Source of the DNA: Chalara sp. BL73
Taxonomy: Eukaryota; Ascomycota; Leotiomycetes; Helotiales
Direction of reading: 5' to 3'
Assembly (NCBI GenBank): GCA_918026815.1
Contig: CAKJVC010000155.1
Coordinates: 1 to 64,000 of the forward strand
Length of the DNA stretch: 64,000 nt
The stretch's first letter is position 1, and each line of letters opens with the position of its first letter. Both the position numbers and the translations under genes were made by a program. The notes under the pieces were generated by a model. That model was not told the DNA's origin, made no database searches, and saw only the letters and a list, made by a program, of their open reading frames with translations. Positions 32,893 to 45,314 of this stretch are shown one piece after another.

Positions 32893-33791
32893 GTACTGGC
32901 TTATGGCTCTATATAGCTGGAGGATTGCGTTGACATTACAGTTTTGTATGATCCAGCGATACTTTATTAAGCAAGGGTACCACTACGTATGAAATTATTC
33001 ATTATTATGGATTCGCAAACAACTGATAGGCACCTGTAACCAGTTTGCTGAAGTCACCACCAAAAATTTTCAAATATTCTAGCTCAGTGGCACGTAAATA
33101 TGAGATTCAAACCAAGACAAACAAAGCAAATGACAACATTAAATCCCTGGAAAGCAAAAATGTAGGTCCTTTCAGAAGCACTCAAGATAAAATTTAGTTA
33201 GAAATAAAGAGGATGGGGCAGAGGCTAGAGGCTCTTAGGTGAGAAACCGATCCTAGAAAGTCCAAGTGCCGCTCTAGGATCGATTCGTTTGTGTTGTGCT
33301 GAACCTCTTTGCTTACATGGCTATATACTATATCTGGAATTGCGTAAAGGATTTAGTCAATTTGAGAAACGTAATTGGCTTATGACTTAGTTTGGAGTCT
33401 GTGCATAATAAGTGATTGTTCATGTTAAGGAACTTTGTTTCAATCAAGTACCTGCGGCAAGGTAACTGGAGAAGGGACAATTGAGGGCCGTTGGTAAGAT
33501 AAATGCCCAAAAATCAGGAGAGAAATTGTCTGGAAAAGGGATCAAGGACCAGAAGATAACTTTGTAGACAGTGTTGACAACAATCGTGGTAGTATATTTG
33601 AAAGTTAAGATTTGGTTTTGCCGGCGGTCATCTTCAACAAGTCTAACAGGCAGTAGCCACTACCCAAACCAAAATTCTTTGATTAAATATGCATTGCTCC
33701 ATAAACTCAGTTCCTTCTCGCGATTAGTTCATTATTATTCCCAGAGCTCGTTGACTTTACCAGATCGTGCCAATAGGTTTGCCTCGTCCTC
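32893..33791. other. intergenic, convergent 3' ends
   Basis: AT-rich spacer. No feature was recognised. Confidence 0.4.
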
Positions 33792-34535
33792 TTAACCTAG
33801 CACCGGCACGCTCACATCCCTCCACACCGCAACCCACCCAGTGAGAAAGCAAAATATATCCGTCACAATAAGGCACGGCCATGCGATGTTCATAAATAGC
33901 CTCCAGGTCTGAACTCTGAGCTTCACAAAGACAAACATCCCAAACGAGAACCCGTAGATCAAGAACAGTGCCAGGATCGCGTAATCGAAGTTTTTCCTCG
34001 TGAGCCTGTTATCCTATCAGCTACCATTTCCGCCTCATTACTTTCCTCAAATGCCTCAGCTGTCGCTGTCCATTGGAGACCTTTAATCGCCTGGGATATG
34101 GGAATGCAAGACTTACACTTTCGAATAAAGAAGTCGCGTCCCCCGCATGACATCTATCTTCCACAGCGCCAGGATTACGCACGCCAAATTCAGTAAGCTC
34201 AGTAATATCCACACAAATAACATGATTCCGGCGCCGTGGCTCACAATACTGATCACATTCATCGGGATATGGAAAAGTACCGCCAGGAAACACACCACTC
34301 TTCTCAAAAGCGCCGGCCAGTCGGAAGTCTCATAGAGGGCATAGAGGTTGAGGTATTCGCGGATGGTTGAGTTCTGGTATGGGGAGGAGGGAGTATGAGG
34401 CGACTTATTGTTTGTGATGCTGGTGGAGGGGATAAGATTGTGAGTGGAAGAGGAGGAGGAGGAGGAGAAGGGAATGTCGGGCTCAATGGTGCCGGGCCGC
34501 TGGCTGGGCTCGCGGAGGGAGAGGAAGAAGAACAT
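33792..34535 (-). CDS. small four-TM membrane protein, unknown
   Basis: Two exons are inferred, 34117..34535 and 33792..34005, with an intron GTAAGT...ATAACAG; together they give 210 aa. The N-terminal ~75 residues are Ser/Pro/Thr-rich (PFSSSSSSSTHN) and probably cytosolic. Four hydrophobic segments follow: VVCFLAVLFHIPMNVISIV, IMLFVWILLSLLNLACVILA, YAILALFLIYGFSFGMFVFV and IAWPCLIVTDIFCFLTGWVA. I do not recognise the family. The second exon joins in frame and keeps the membrane pattern, which supports the gene model. It is convergent with the dehydrogenase gene. Confidence 0.7.
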
Positions 34536-35601
34536 CTTGTCTGTCCAGCCTCTGTTCTGTTGTCACGGTATACCGGATGTTCTTGGGTGTAGCCTTTGAC
34601 GATGTCCGATTGCTGATGTCCTCTCACTTCCCTCACAAGGTGCACAGAACAGAGCAGGGCTGAACTGAGAACCCCAAACAAAAGGAAGGTAGCAACGTCA
34701 TTTATATATACTCTTCCCACCCTGTCATCATGGAGACCGTCAACACTGTGATACAAGCACACCTAACCCCAGTGTCTGCTCCTGCTGGCAGGGTAACGGC
34801 CTGGGCTGTAGGCTGTGTTGTCTGCCTGGTACGGCGTAGCCTTCCCTGCAATTTATGTTGGAAGGTACCCAGTGCCAAGCGAAGGATCTCTGAAATGTCT
34901 GCGACATCCCTGCTCATTGATGCTTTTCACGTATATAACCGTAGACTGGCTCGAGATCCCGCTGATGCAAATTGAGAACTGATCAAGAGAAATGAATTTG
35001 ATTGGGTGAGAGATAGGCGAGGGAATAGGGGTACTGCAGCATGCCTGGTTTTTGAGGCTTCCGGGGCTTGTGTGGCTCGTATGGCTTGAATGGATATTTC
35101 ATACCTCATAACGACAAAATGGTCTGCAAAGGAAGGACCTGCATTCCGTCTATATACCAATTAAAGCCCGAGTCATAAGTGCTCTCAACAATGATCAAAG
35201 TTTCACTAAGGAATAACCGCTCATGCCTCCAGCTGATACAATATTTCGTTGATATTTATATGCTATATATGCTAAACATGCTCCGTGTACATCAGCAATA
35301 CCTAACCGCATGCATGGAAGCCACCAAGAACAGCAGATCCCATGAACCTTTTATAGGCTCGAAACGCCATTTCAAAATGCTATCAATCCGCCTTGTAATC
35401 GAACACCAGGACGAAAAAAGCCACACCTCTCATAAAGATGAAGAAACAGACTTTCCAGCGCCTCCCAATGCAAATGAGCAATTCGCAAAAAAACAATAAT
35501 ACTCGCTAAAGGACTTTTGCCGCCGACCTGTCAAGCATGGACATCCTTCAACGCCATTCGAAAGGTATATATAGCACACAAAAACATTACTTCTATAGGA
35601 T
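34536..35601. other. intergenic, tandem minus-strand genes
   Basis: Promoter of the membrane-protein gene and 3' flank of the AreA-like gene. Overlapping short ORFs have no motif. Confidence 0.4.
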
Positions 35602-37452
35602 CTATATGTCCGCTTCGTCGTCGATTTTATTATCACCCTTTGACTTCAATTTGTTGGTCCGTTCCCTGTCCTTCTCAAGCAAGAAACTCAGAGTGCTTTT
35701 GCTTCGCGTCATTGTGGCGGATTCACTAGACGAAGCTGGAGTTGCGAGCGGAGGAATCGGCCTTTTGGTAAACAAGTCCTCTATTTTGCTTCGTGGTTCT
35801 ATTTCCTTCCCTTTGCCCCTAGTTAAATTCAGATCAGTTCTTTGTCTCGTGCAAGCGTGCCATATGATCGGCACAGCTCCAAGCTTCAAGAAAAGTGCCT
35901 GGGAACTTACTTTTCTAATTTGATAGAAGTAGTTGATGCTGAGGTAGTTCCGTCACCTCCCAAGTCAAGTTGTCCAACTGCAGCAGCTAGTGTCTGCCCT
36001 GTACTAGCGGAGCTCTTTAGGCCTAGTGCATTTGCTGGTGTGATCGTGCTTTCGCCTGGCTTGCGTTTTATTGTAGCACCTAAGCCTGTGCCACCAGTCC
36101 GTTCTCGGTACTCTGCCTTTTCTTTTGTCTCTCTTTCTTTACTGCTCTCAGCAGCACTTGCTTGGCTAGGATAGTCTCCTCTTCGATTCTCCTGGTTTTG
36201 CCTTTCAAACTGTGCAATGAGTGTTTTCTGTATCTCAAGCTCCTCTTTGACTACAATATCCTCCTCGCTAGGTTCTGTCTCCAGGTTCTGAACATTTCGA
36301 AGAGTCGATGGGCCTGGGTCACCGCTGGACGCTGATTGGCGGTTCTCCATTGCACGAAGAGCGGTCAGGGCCGGGTCAGCTCTCGGATTTGATGGTTCTT
36401 CAATTTCAGTCAAGCGAGGCTGTGAGTGCCTCTTCCCATCGGCACTCTTTGATGATTTTGAAGCCTTCTGTAGCGCCTTTTCGGGCGAAGGCGAGAAATT
36501 TTCCTGAAATTTAGATACTGCAACAGTCTTGCCTTTCCCCTTCGAATTTGATGACGACCGTGATGGGCCTGATGTGTCCGAGGAGGAGGAAGCTGCACCA
36601 GTATGTGATTGAGCGGACTTCAACGTTTCACTGGAAGATTGGGAACTTTTCCGCCGGACAATCTGCGGTCTTGCCTTCCTCGATCCGCTGGACGCAACAA
36701 ATCCTAGCCCTTTCCTGCTTGTCTTCTTATCAGCTTTGGGGTTTGGCACATCAGGTGACGGTGGTTCGACGACTACATTCACATTCGGGCTGATCGGCAC
36801 TGGTTCTTCGCCGCTGGAGTGCTCTGGCGAGGCGAACCCCACCGACGGTCGTGGTCCTCGTGGTGGTGGGGCCTTCGACTTCTTCAAGATAGGCGGCAAA
36901 GGCGATGCAGCAGGAACCTTGGATGCGGAGGCAGATTGAGTTGTACCTGGTCTGGACGCACCTTGCGGGACAATCGTTGCCGTACTTGAGCTTTCCGGAT
37001 CATGACGGACAGTATTCTAGAAGTCCGATTCAGCATGGTATTACTTGTGCGAGTATTGGGCTCATACCAACGGCTGTGATCCGCCTTCATCACGATTTGC
37101 AGGTCCGGGTAAGGGTTTGCCTAAGAAGGTAGGGCCATGTGAAATGCTCGCAAATAGTTGCGCAACAACGACAGCATTCAACTCTCGTCGCTGACTACCC
37201 CATATGCGCCACCAGTAGTTCTCTAATCTTTCAGCTGTGGGATCTATGAGTCTTCGACTAGTGGTTGTGTAGACTGCAGTGTGTTAGAAGGATATGTATA
37301 CTTCCTGGGGAATCTGGATAGCTACCTTTCCACATGCGCTCAATCTCTTCAGGCTTTACTGGTTGGGAAGCACGCTCTTGGATGCTCTCTTCAATGTGCG
37401 GCGCATTGACCACAATGCCCTTTGGCAGGATCATTGGCTGATCGTCCGCCAT
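35602..37452 (-). CDS. protein with AreA-type N-terminal motif (DUF1752-like), no GATA finger
   Basis: Four exons are inferred: 37326..37452, 37068..37273, 35911..37016 and 35602..35818, giving 551 aa with an intact frame. After an N-terminal MADDQPMILPKGIVVNAP and KPEEIERMWKVYTTTSRRL comes RLENYWWRIWGS. This resembles the short region found at the N-terminus of nitrogen regulator AreA and related proteins. The rest is low-complexity Ser/Pro/Lys-rich sequence (RKSSQSSSETLKS, SSSSDTSGPSRSSSNSKGKG) with a charged segment (VVKEELEIQKTLIAQFERQNQ) and a basic end. No CX2C...CX2C GATA zinc finger occurs. It is likely a nuclear or signalling regulator, possibly nitrogen-linked, but its function is unknown. 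A 3.7-kb gene-free region lies upstream. Confidence 0.8.
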
Positions 37453-37977
37453 CTTCCTTCACGTAGCCAGGACACAGCCAGACTGAAGCAGCTCTTCTCC
37501 TTAGGAGAAGTGCTGCAACAGATCACCGGTCTTGAATTTTCTGCATACAGGGAAGCACATCGGTAGAGTGTAGAGCGAAAGAACTGGCACTGGCGTTCAA
37601 AGGAGTTCTCCGATTGGAAAATAATTATATGGAGTATTATCGACGGAGGGGTCTTCTGGCTGTCCAAGCTTCCACCACGCCACAGGATTATGAGATTTGA
37701 AAAAGTCGGTGAAGGTCTGGCAGAACTGATGTTTGTTGTCTTTGTTTATGTTAAGGAGAGTGTAGTAGGAAAGAAGAGTTCGTTAGGAGTACTGTTGCTG
37801 GACACTGAGGTACAAAGATGTTAGTGCCGTGCAGAGAGTCAAGGGCACGAGCGAATAGTGGCATACCGACCTACTTTTCTGATAGACCAAGCTTACTTGG
37901 GAGTAGTGACTGTATAGTTGGGTCAGGTACTGGACGAAGGAAAGGCCAGCTGACAGCATCAATAGTATTGGCGTCGG

Positions 37978-37994
37978 TTTTTTTTTTTTTTTTT
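37978..37994 (+). repeat. T17 homopolymer
   Basis: Seventeen consecutive T in the gene-free region. Length is likely variable or uncertain. Confidence 0.8.
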
Positions 37995-39082
37995 CGTAAG
38001 TTTGAGCGAGCGAGCTTGGGGTGTCGTCGGCGCCACTCTTTTCGTGATGTCTGTGCCTCGGACTACTTTAGAGGGGCAACCAAAGGCACTCCTCAAACAG
38101 TTTGATTTAGATTTTATAACCGGATATAAGAGGTATGATGTACCACCCGCAGCCGCAGGGAAGGGGTGGTGGCAGATAGCAGTACAATATTCGTCCGCTC
38201 GGCGAGTCTCCCCTTGCTTCTCCGTCAGCTTCTTCTCTCTCTCTCTCTTCTCTCACTTTAGAACTCTAGCCAGGGCGTGGTGTGTCTGCCCACCTGACAA
38301 GTCTTTGGTACGGTTTGGGCACGGTATGGGAACTAGATCCACGGCAAAATATGGTTGGCTCTCCGGGTCAGAGGATTGCCCAATGCTTGATCTGCTCAGC
38401 TAACTCGGGATTCGGGTTCCACTGTTGTTAAGGTTCAAAAGGACCCGGTCGAACGAAGGGTTGGCGGAAATGATACCATTCACAAAGGACCACGGACATG
38501 GTCAAACAACCAAGAGAGGAGGACAATGAACGAAGCATGGGTAGCGATGGAGCTCTGGGAGGAGAGTTTTGGAGGAACGAATGATTTTCTTTTAATTTAC
38601 ACAATCCTGCCTACAGTAGGCAGCGCGTTGCTTTTTTGGGTCTTTGATACATGCGCATGGTCATCTACTTAGGTACAATGTGGAGTCCCGTTTCGAGTAA
38701 TAAGAATCATAAATATATATTGGCATTGATGTGAATATCGGTTGTACCGAATTCCCCCCTGCGCCGTTTGATGACCACAACAGGCACATTGCACCTGGAA
38801 ACGAGCATGGTACCGCAGAACCAGCTTCCCTGTTCGAATTAGGAGATCGTGGGCAGCCACCACCACTTCGGAGGGAGAAATGATGGTTCTGGGCTTGGTT
38901 GGCTTGTGCTTCGAAAGACAGCAGCAACATTCGTCCATACACGAGGCAGAGCAACAATGGCGAGGCGGGTATGCAGCCTCGATAGACCACTGTCATCATC
39001 ATCACCACCTCCACCACCACCACTCTTCTGGCCGTTCTCCCCTTCTCCATTTTGCATCTCCCGGCGCTGGCCGAACACATGA

Positions 39083-39102
39083 ACACACACACACACACAC
39101 AC
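39083..39102 (+). repeat. (AC)10 microsatellite
   Basis: Perfect AC dinucleotide array in the gene-free region. Confidence 0.85.
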
Positions 39103-40538
39103 TCAAAGTTCAAAGCTATCAAGTCTGCAGCTTGCATGTGAGAATGCAGATTGCATTGCATCTTGCATCTTGCGCTGAACCTACGAAATACCTTGAGTCT
39201 GATCACTATATACCATTTGATACTTCAGTCCAACAACCTTTTCTGAACCTTCTCCTCACCGCTTCCCCTTGACCACCTGAGCTGCTGCTCCCGCTCGCTC
39301 CAAGCTTCGGTTCAATCGTCAAATGGAGCACAAATTCGGCTCAATGGTGGTCAAATCGCCTCTGACCTTTCAAACGCCATCTACGGCCCGTCCATGAGGG
39401 GGCGGGGGAAAGGGGAAAGAGGGAAATAACTCGGAGAAGAGCCACCAAAAAATAAAAATAAATAAAAAACAGGTGAACCACGAATGGCACGCAGAACGAG
39501 GAAGCTAGAAAGATCCTGACCATCACATGTTGATTTGTCCCGCTTCAATCACAGTGACGAACACGTAAAATAGCGGTGATTTGCAACTCAGGCACTGGGG
39601 GGAGGATTATGGCACATTTTTTAACATAAAACAACCCGGCCCACGAAAAATCGAACATGCTCTAATCCGCCATTACCAGATTTCCATCGCACCCCGTCCC
39701 ATCGTTCGGAGGTACACACTACATCATTCATTCACAGCTGGCTCGTGTCAACTGGCACACAAAACCAAAAACAGGGTATATCTATCTAAGTTTGGGCCAG
39801 CGGGCAACAAGAGAGATGAAGAAAGAAAATTAAAAATTGAAACCTTTCCGGCTGAGGGAAAGATACCTGTGCTGCTGACCCCGACAGAAGGATCAAAGGA
39901 TCCTCGTCACCCCTATCGCCGCCGCCGTCGTGTGACTACGCTCTGCCCATTTGCCATTCCCTAAGCTTTCCTGCCAAAAGAACAATACCCGTCCGAGCCA
40001 AATAATGGCCACCGCTCTGGTCGTTTTTCCCAGACACAGATACCATAAAAGTATCACGCGCAGCAAAAAACAACAACAGCAGCAACCTACTTTCCATAAT
40101 AGGTTCTATCCGAGGCGAAAGAAACTTTTATTTTATTTTTACTATTGCTGATCTTCTTCTTTTTCTTGTTTCCCGTCACAAAGTATCACGCGTCCATTTC
40201 CAAGCCTTATTTTATTTTATTTTTTTAAATCCCTTTCCCAAGATGTTGAAACGTAGATAGATAAAGAGCATCATCACATTGCATGGGCATGGGGGGCACA
40301 CGGGCATGGGCATCGCATCGCCTAAGTTAGAGATACCGACTGACCGACCAACCGACCGCTACTTTTCCCTTTCTCTGATGATTCTGATTCCTCTGACAAA
40401 CCACTATCAATTCTCAGCCGCAAACCATCTCTCCTCATGACCTTTCTATCCCTCACCCCTCTCCTCCCCCCACGAGCCTGCGATAGGGCTTCTAGAACGT
40501 TTTTGTCTGGCAAGAGCTTAGCCCCCACAAAATGAAAC

Positions 40539-40710
40539 GGGGGGGGGAGCCAGATTTCTCTTCCCCCTCCTTCCCCTTGCATTCTTACAGGGGGAAGGGG
40601 GGGGGGGGGAAGGGTTGGTTTAGCTGCGTAGCTGCCAGGTTGAGGTGGGGGAGGGAGGGGGGAAAGAGAGTAAGAGGACCAAACTGTAAAAAAGTCTTAA
40701 CCCCCCCCCC
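40539..40710 (+). repeat. clustered G runs followed by a C10 run
   Basis: Several uninterrupted G runs (9 G at about 40539, 5 G at 40590, about 13 G at 40597, further runs of 4-6 G to about 40665) occur on the plus strand, then ten C at 40701..40710. Four or more G-tracts with short loops can form a G-quadruplex. Confidence 0.6.
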
Positions 40711-41150
40711 TCTCCCCCAATTGTGAGGATCGACCTCGACACGGGGACCGGAGATATTGGGATTGTTATCTTACAACTTCTCGATGCGAAAGGTGGTGTG
40801 CTGAGATGCTGTGCGACGGGGTATGGCTCGAGGTAAGCACAATCATGGAAGAAAGAGAATGCATTAGACCAAAATCGCCAGTCATGTGAGAGAAATATTC
40901 AAGATGGAGAGGAAGTTCACGCAGAAGACAAGACTTGGTTTAACAGATGGCTCTTCATCGCTCGAAATGCGGCGGAACAGGTCCACGGTCCTGGGTTTAT
41001 GTTCACGATGTGTCATTTCTTTCGAAACAGATCGGTCGGTACTGCGGTGCAACCAGCGTTGCAATTATCGCATCTCAGTTCTCTAATGCTCCCAAAGAAC
41101 CGGCTATGAACGGTACAGCAAATTATAATCACGCCACTTCCACCGCATGC

Positions 41151-42428
41151 CTATGTAACCGTGTAACCCCCGTCCACTATGCAAAATGATATGTTAGCAT
41201 TCGCTATAAAAAGACATTGGATTGGCACTCCTACCTCGTAAGTCAGCACCGGTCACGTAGGCAGACGCATCCGACGACAGATAGGTGACGGCGCCCATAA
41301 GATCTTCTGGCTGACCCATCTTTCCTTGCGGAATGAGTGAAGTCCATTGCTTCTTAAGATCGGGGTTGTCATCCAGAATCTTCGCAGTGCTATAGCTCTC
41401 ACGTCAGTTCTGTTCTTTACGCTATTGGCAATGGTCGACTTACAGCGCAGTCAGCATGTAACCAGGAGAAATGCAGTTGACCCGAATGCCAGCATGAGCC
41501 CACTCAACCGCCAAACTCGAAGCAAGATGCCGAACAGCTGCCTTAGCAGCATTGTATGGAGCTTGAGGCTGTGGAACATTGACAATTGCACCGGACATGC
41601 TTCCAATGAAGACAATGCTGCCTGGTGCCTTGCGCTCCATCAAATGCTTTGCAATTCCTACTGCGAACAAATATGTCCCGTCAACATTGACACCCCAAAG
41701 CTTGCGGACGCGGTCAATGGGGTAATTGATTGCCTCAAAGTTCTCAGTAAAGCCTGCAGATGTGACCAAGTTATCTATCTTCCCATGTTGTTCGATGATT
41801 TCCGCGATAGCTGCTTCCACAGATTCCTGAGAGGAGACGTCCGCGTAATGTGCAGTGACCTTTGGGATTCTACTCCACCATTAGCTGTGGCATAGGTATG
41901 ACAACTCAGAGAAGTACTTCTCTACTCCCGGGTTCTCCTTCTGAAATGCAGCAATAAGTCCTTCCGCAGACCTTTGGGCTTCCTCTTCTGTAAGGCTTTA
42001 GCAAAGCTCTATATCAAGACAACATATTGCATACTGTTCAGATCAACAATAGCGACATCTGCACCACTGATGACCATGGCTTGACTCATGACCAATCCTA
42101 AACCTCTTGCACCACCTGTGACAACACCGACTCTACCCTCGAGAGAGAAAGTTGGCAGAGTACGTTTGAAATGGATACCACCTCTTCCTTGCACCGGCTT
42201 ACTCGAGGGAAGCTCATTTTCTTCCGGGTACACTACCTCTACGGTAGGATCTGTACGAGCAAATGTGCCCTCTTTCAGTTGCTCATGATCCTTTTTCTCT
42301 TCTTGCAGCATAGAGTGGCTGTCGTGGATAGAGCGCGAAGCTAAGAACGGGGCTACGCGAGCCACTGCTGGACCTCGAGGGGGGGCTACAGCTCTAGTTG
42401 CCTGTCGTAGCAATTGAGTTCGAAACAT
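41151..42428 (-). CDS. mitochondrial-type short-chain dehydrogenase (polyol / D-arabinitol dehydrogenase-like)
   Basis: Classical SDR with five exons: 42035..42428, 41918..41987, 41444..41869, 41235..41389 and 41151..41176, giving 356 aa, frame intact. The first ~35 residues (MFRTQLLRQATRAVAPPRG) are basic and lack acid residues, like a mitochondrial presequence. SDR motifs are GVVTGGARGLGLVMSQ (TGxxxGxG), DVAIVDLN, NLVTSAGF, the Ser of FIGSMSG, the catalytic YNAAKAA (YxxxK), NCISPGYM and SSDASAYVTGADLRVDGGYT. Fungal relatives include D-arabinitol dehydrogenases and L-xylulose reductases, which move carbon between pentitols and ketopentoses. Substrate cannot be set from sequence alone. Confidence 0.87.
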
Positions 42429-43300
42429 GTTGGCGATCTCGTCTCAACAAAGATTGGAAGAAAGGCAGAAGAAGAGAGGACAGCACTTTCATAAAATGCT
42501 GAAAGGAAGTAATGTCAATGCGGAATTGTGGGGATAAAGCTATGTATGGCTTTTGGTGCTCGACTCGAGGCCGCCCTGAAGCAAAGACGCAATCGAAGTC
42601 AATGGTAGAATGAAATCTAATGGGCCGTACTCTGACCAGAACAAGTATTGGTTCAAAGATTGTTTCTGATAAACATGAAGCCCGATTGAAAATTTGGATA
42701 AAGAATATTCATCAGAGCTCTTGCTGATTAACTAGCTTCAAACTGCAACATGACGTTCCTGCCCCATCCTCTGCTGGAGATCCAACATGACAAGCCATTG
42801 CCCTTGCCTGAAGAAGCACGATCGTCTGGCCTGAACAAGTGTGATAGGGCACTAATGGGAAAACAGAGATTGGTAGCATAGATGGAAACCATGATATAAT
42901 ATCAACTTCTGAAAAATAATCCTAAATGCATGTTATTTTTCTTTGAGACTGCACAATACATGCAATCCGTTTGTGTGTCTAAATTTAAGTGGACGCATCG
43001 GAGATCGGCCATGTTCTCACCGACGAATCCTACTCCGCAGTTTATCCGGCAGTACTTGCGCTCAAGGTCCTTACCCGCACCCAGAGAATATCTTATCGCC
43101 GATAGCCATTCCACTCTGGGCTTAGAAACCCTCCTTTGATAAGACAACAGGATTCACGCCACTCGGTCGTCAACACCTCCTCCTTCACATCCCGTCCGTT
43201 TCAGACACACACTCCATCATCCATCTAGCTGGGCTGCAAATTCATCACAAAGACGACCTTTCCTTATCTCATTATTCCCATATAGACGCAACCATCGATT
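42429..43300. other. divergent promoter region
   Basis: It lies between the minus-strand dehydrogenase and the plus-strand membrane protein. No ORF above 85 codons has features, and no RNA gene was seen. Confidence 0.45.
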
Positions 43301-44413
43301 ATGCGCTCCACACGGCTTGGGGCTGCTGCCGTTATGGCCGGCTCGCTCGGTCAGGCGTTTCTTCTCCCACCTACCATCTCCAAAGGTGATGCCGACTTAA
43401 TTGCATCTCTACCCGTTCAGGATGCCGCTGCTGCTACGGGCGAAATGGTGGTAGACATGGCATGTCCTGGCTGCCCCGTTAATATCGTAGACATTCAAGG
43501 CCATGTCTCAACAATGAAGCCTACGGTCGAGAGCATACTCCGTTTCAACTTGGCCCTCTCCTCAACTGACGATGCCGATCGACTCATGCTAAATGGATAT
43601 CAGCTTTATCCTGTCGAGCCTACCGCAGATGACTTCAGCTCGATCCTAACGGCAGATCAGCTTGTCCGGGTCACTAACGGCTGGCACTATACTGGGTCTC
43701 CAGAGTTAGGATATATGATCAGTGTTGGGCACCCGAACGTTGGTGAAGGCGAGCAGGATATTGGTCTCGTCGCAGTTCATCTCGAAATTCTACAAGTCAG
43801 CGGAAAGGCTGTTGAGATTCCGACCATCGATATCAATCTCCTGGAAACACCTAGCGGAAAGCTGATGATCGGAAATGCCATCTTAAGCCCTCCCAAGGCC
43901 ACCAAGCCTTACGATCAATGTACCAACTTCATTTGCAGGCTAAAGGCCATCATTGCATCCAAGTTCTCGGAAGTGAAGGGGAAATGTAGCGGGCAGCCTA
44001 AGCATTCTGATCCTCGCCCAAATATTCAAGTCGGTGACGCTGTCACGCCATCCACTAAGCCTGCTCCTGGTTTTGGCAAGTCTGCTCACGGTCATATGGG
44101 CCGTCCTCGTCCACATGGACACCACCCCAGTCATCGCCGCCATGGCCGGTTCGCTCGCTTTATGAGAAGTCTTGTCTTTCACGTTTTCATCCCAATCATC
44201 ATTGGTGTTGTCATGGGTATCACCGCAAGCCTTGTTGGAATGATTGCTGGCCACTTTGTTCTCTTCTTGTGGCGTACATTCGTCCGCCGTGGCAAGAAAG
44301 ATCAGCAAGTCCAGGCAGAGGATTCTAAAGGCCTCCTAGCTAATCAGAGTCCACCCCCTGTCTACGAGGAAGCCCCAGCTTATGAAGAGACGGTGGGCGA
44401 TGAGAAGCAGTAA
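43301..44413 (+). CDS. type I membrane protein with secreted domain and PPxY tail (fungal family, unknown function)
   Basis: Single exon, 370 aa. Residues 1-20 form a signal peptide (RLGAAAVMAGSLGQAFLLPP). The luminal or extracellular part (about 25-290) has paired cysteines (ACPGCP, CTNFICR) and a His-rich stretch just before the membrane (HGHHPSHRRHGR). A long hydrophobic segment at about 292-326 (HVFIPIIIGVVMGITASLVG) is followed by a basic stop (RRGKK) and a short cytosolic tail with PPPVYEEAPAY. PPxY motifs bind WW domains of Rsp5-type ubiquitin ligases, so ubiquitin-driven sorting is plausible. Similar fungal proteins exist, but I cannot name a function. Confidence 0.8.
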   Translation: MRSTRLGAAAVMAGSLGQAFLLPPTISKGDADLIASLPVQDAAAATGEMVVDMACPGCPVNIVDIQGHVSTMKPTVESILRFNLALSSTDDADRLMLNGYQLYPVEPTADDFSSILTADQLVRVTNGWHYTGSPELGYMISVGHPNVGEGEQDIGLVAVHLEILQVSGKAVEIPTIDINLLETPSGKLMIGNAILSPPKATKPYDQCTNFICRLKAIIASKFSEVKGKCSGQPKHSDPRPNIQVGDAVTPSTKPAPGFGKSAHGHMGRPRPHGHHPSHRRHGRFARFMRSLVFHVFIPIIIGVVMGITASLVGMIAGHFVLFLWRTFVRRGKKDQQVQAEDSKGLLANQSPPPVYEEAPAYEETVGDEKQ

Positions 44414-45314
44414 ATTGATATTTCTACAGTGTACGAATGAGCCGGCGTTGACATATGGGAACACGAGACGGGGCCTTGACAGCCAGAAATTATGGAATCT
44501 AGGAGACGAGGAGGGATGGGCAAAGGCCTCAAATTGGATTTCTTTGTGTAGTTTAGTTGCGACATAATGATATGCACGATGCTCTTACCTAGTTTCTGCT
44601 ATGATTGGCGTCTAATAATGTGTTTCTCTTAGGAGACCAAAAATACCGACAATTTTGAAACATCTAAGTGTTTCTAAGCCTGCGCAGCACATATAACCCT
44701 CAAGTTTACATTGACACTTGACGAGAAGTGTTATACAATGTATAATCGTATGTAAGCATGGGTAGATCGTATTTCGCTTGAAATACATCCTGATAAGATT
44801 AGAAGGCGATCACGACAGAAAGGAGTCCGACTCGATCTACCAATTGGAGGGGCAAGATAGCCCACCTGCCCCCTTTCACATACAAGCTTTCCAGGAACCA
44901 TTACATCCTCACTATTGAGGAGAGGGGATAGCGCACCACTACTACTGCTCGATCCCGAAAGCTAGCGGCCACAAATCCAGCTTCCATTTCGAAATAGTCT
45001 TCCTCTAGTCTTTCTCGTTGGATTTCAATCCACGTTATACGTTATTCTCTCGTTGCAAATATCGCGTTTTTAGAAACCCGCACAGTCGACAAGGAGAGAG
45101 CTTTTTAGCGAGACAAAACCTCAACCATTTTGAGTGCCAACCCCAGCTTGACCGCCTTTGTAGTCAGATTTGACTCGCACGACGACTCTCCACACTCGTT
45201 ATAAGAGACGCGCCGTAGGATTCATGCTTGCATTACTATAACACATCTACTGAGCCCTCAATTGGCTCACGCGACACCTGCCTTTCTATTCCATACCTTC
45301 TGGCCGCCTGCACC
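44414..45314. other. intergenic, promoter of the ceramide synthase gene
   Basis: It includes the 3' flank of the membrane-protein gene and the 5' region of lag1. No other feature was seen. Confidence 0.45.

Larger units (their letters stand above)
37453..41150. other. long gene-free stretch with microsatellites and G/C runs
   Basis: About 3.7 kb upstream of the AreA-like gene. It contains a T17 run (37978..37994), a (CT)n tract near 38234..38248, a CCA/CAC-rich stretch near 38995..39030, an (AC)10 tract (39083..39102) and a cluster of G and C runs at 40539..40710. ORFs up to 181 codons cross these repeats and look like chance. It may hold a long 5' leader or a large regulatory region. Confidence 0.45.

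Noticed and set aside
34304..34762. A 152-codon minus-strand ORF
   Set aside because: It overlaps the four-TM protein's Ser/Pro-rich first exon in another frame and is a shadow of it.
38661..39206. A 181-codon minus-strand ORF
   Set aside because: It crosses an AC microsatellite and CCA-rich repeats, starts on poor context and shows no motif.
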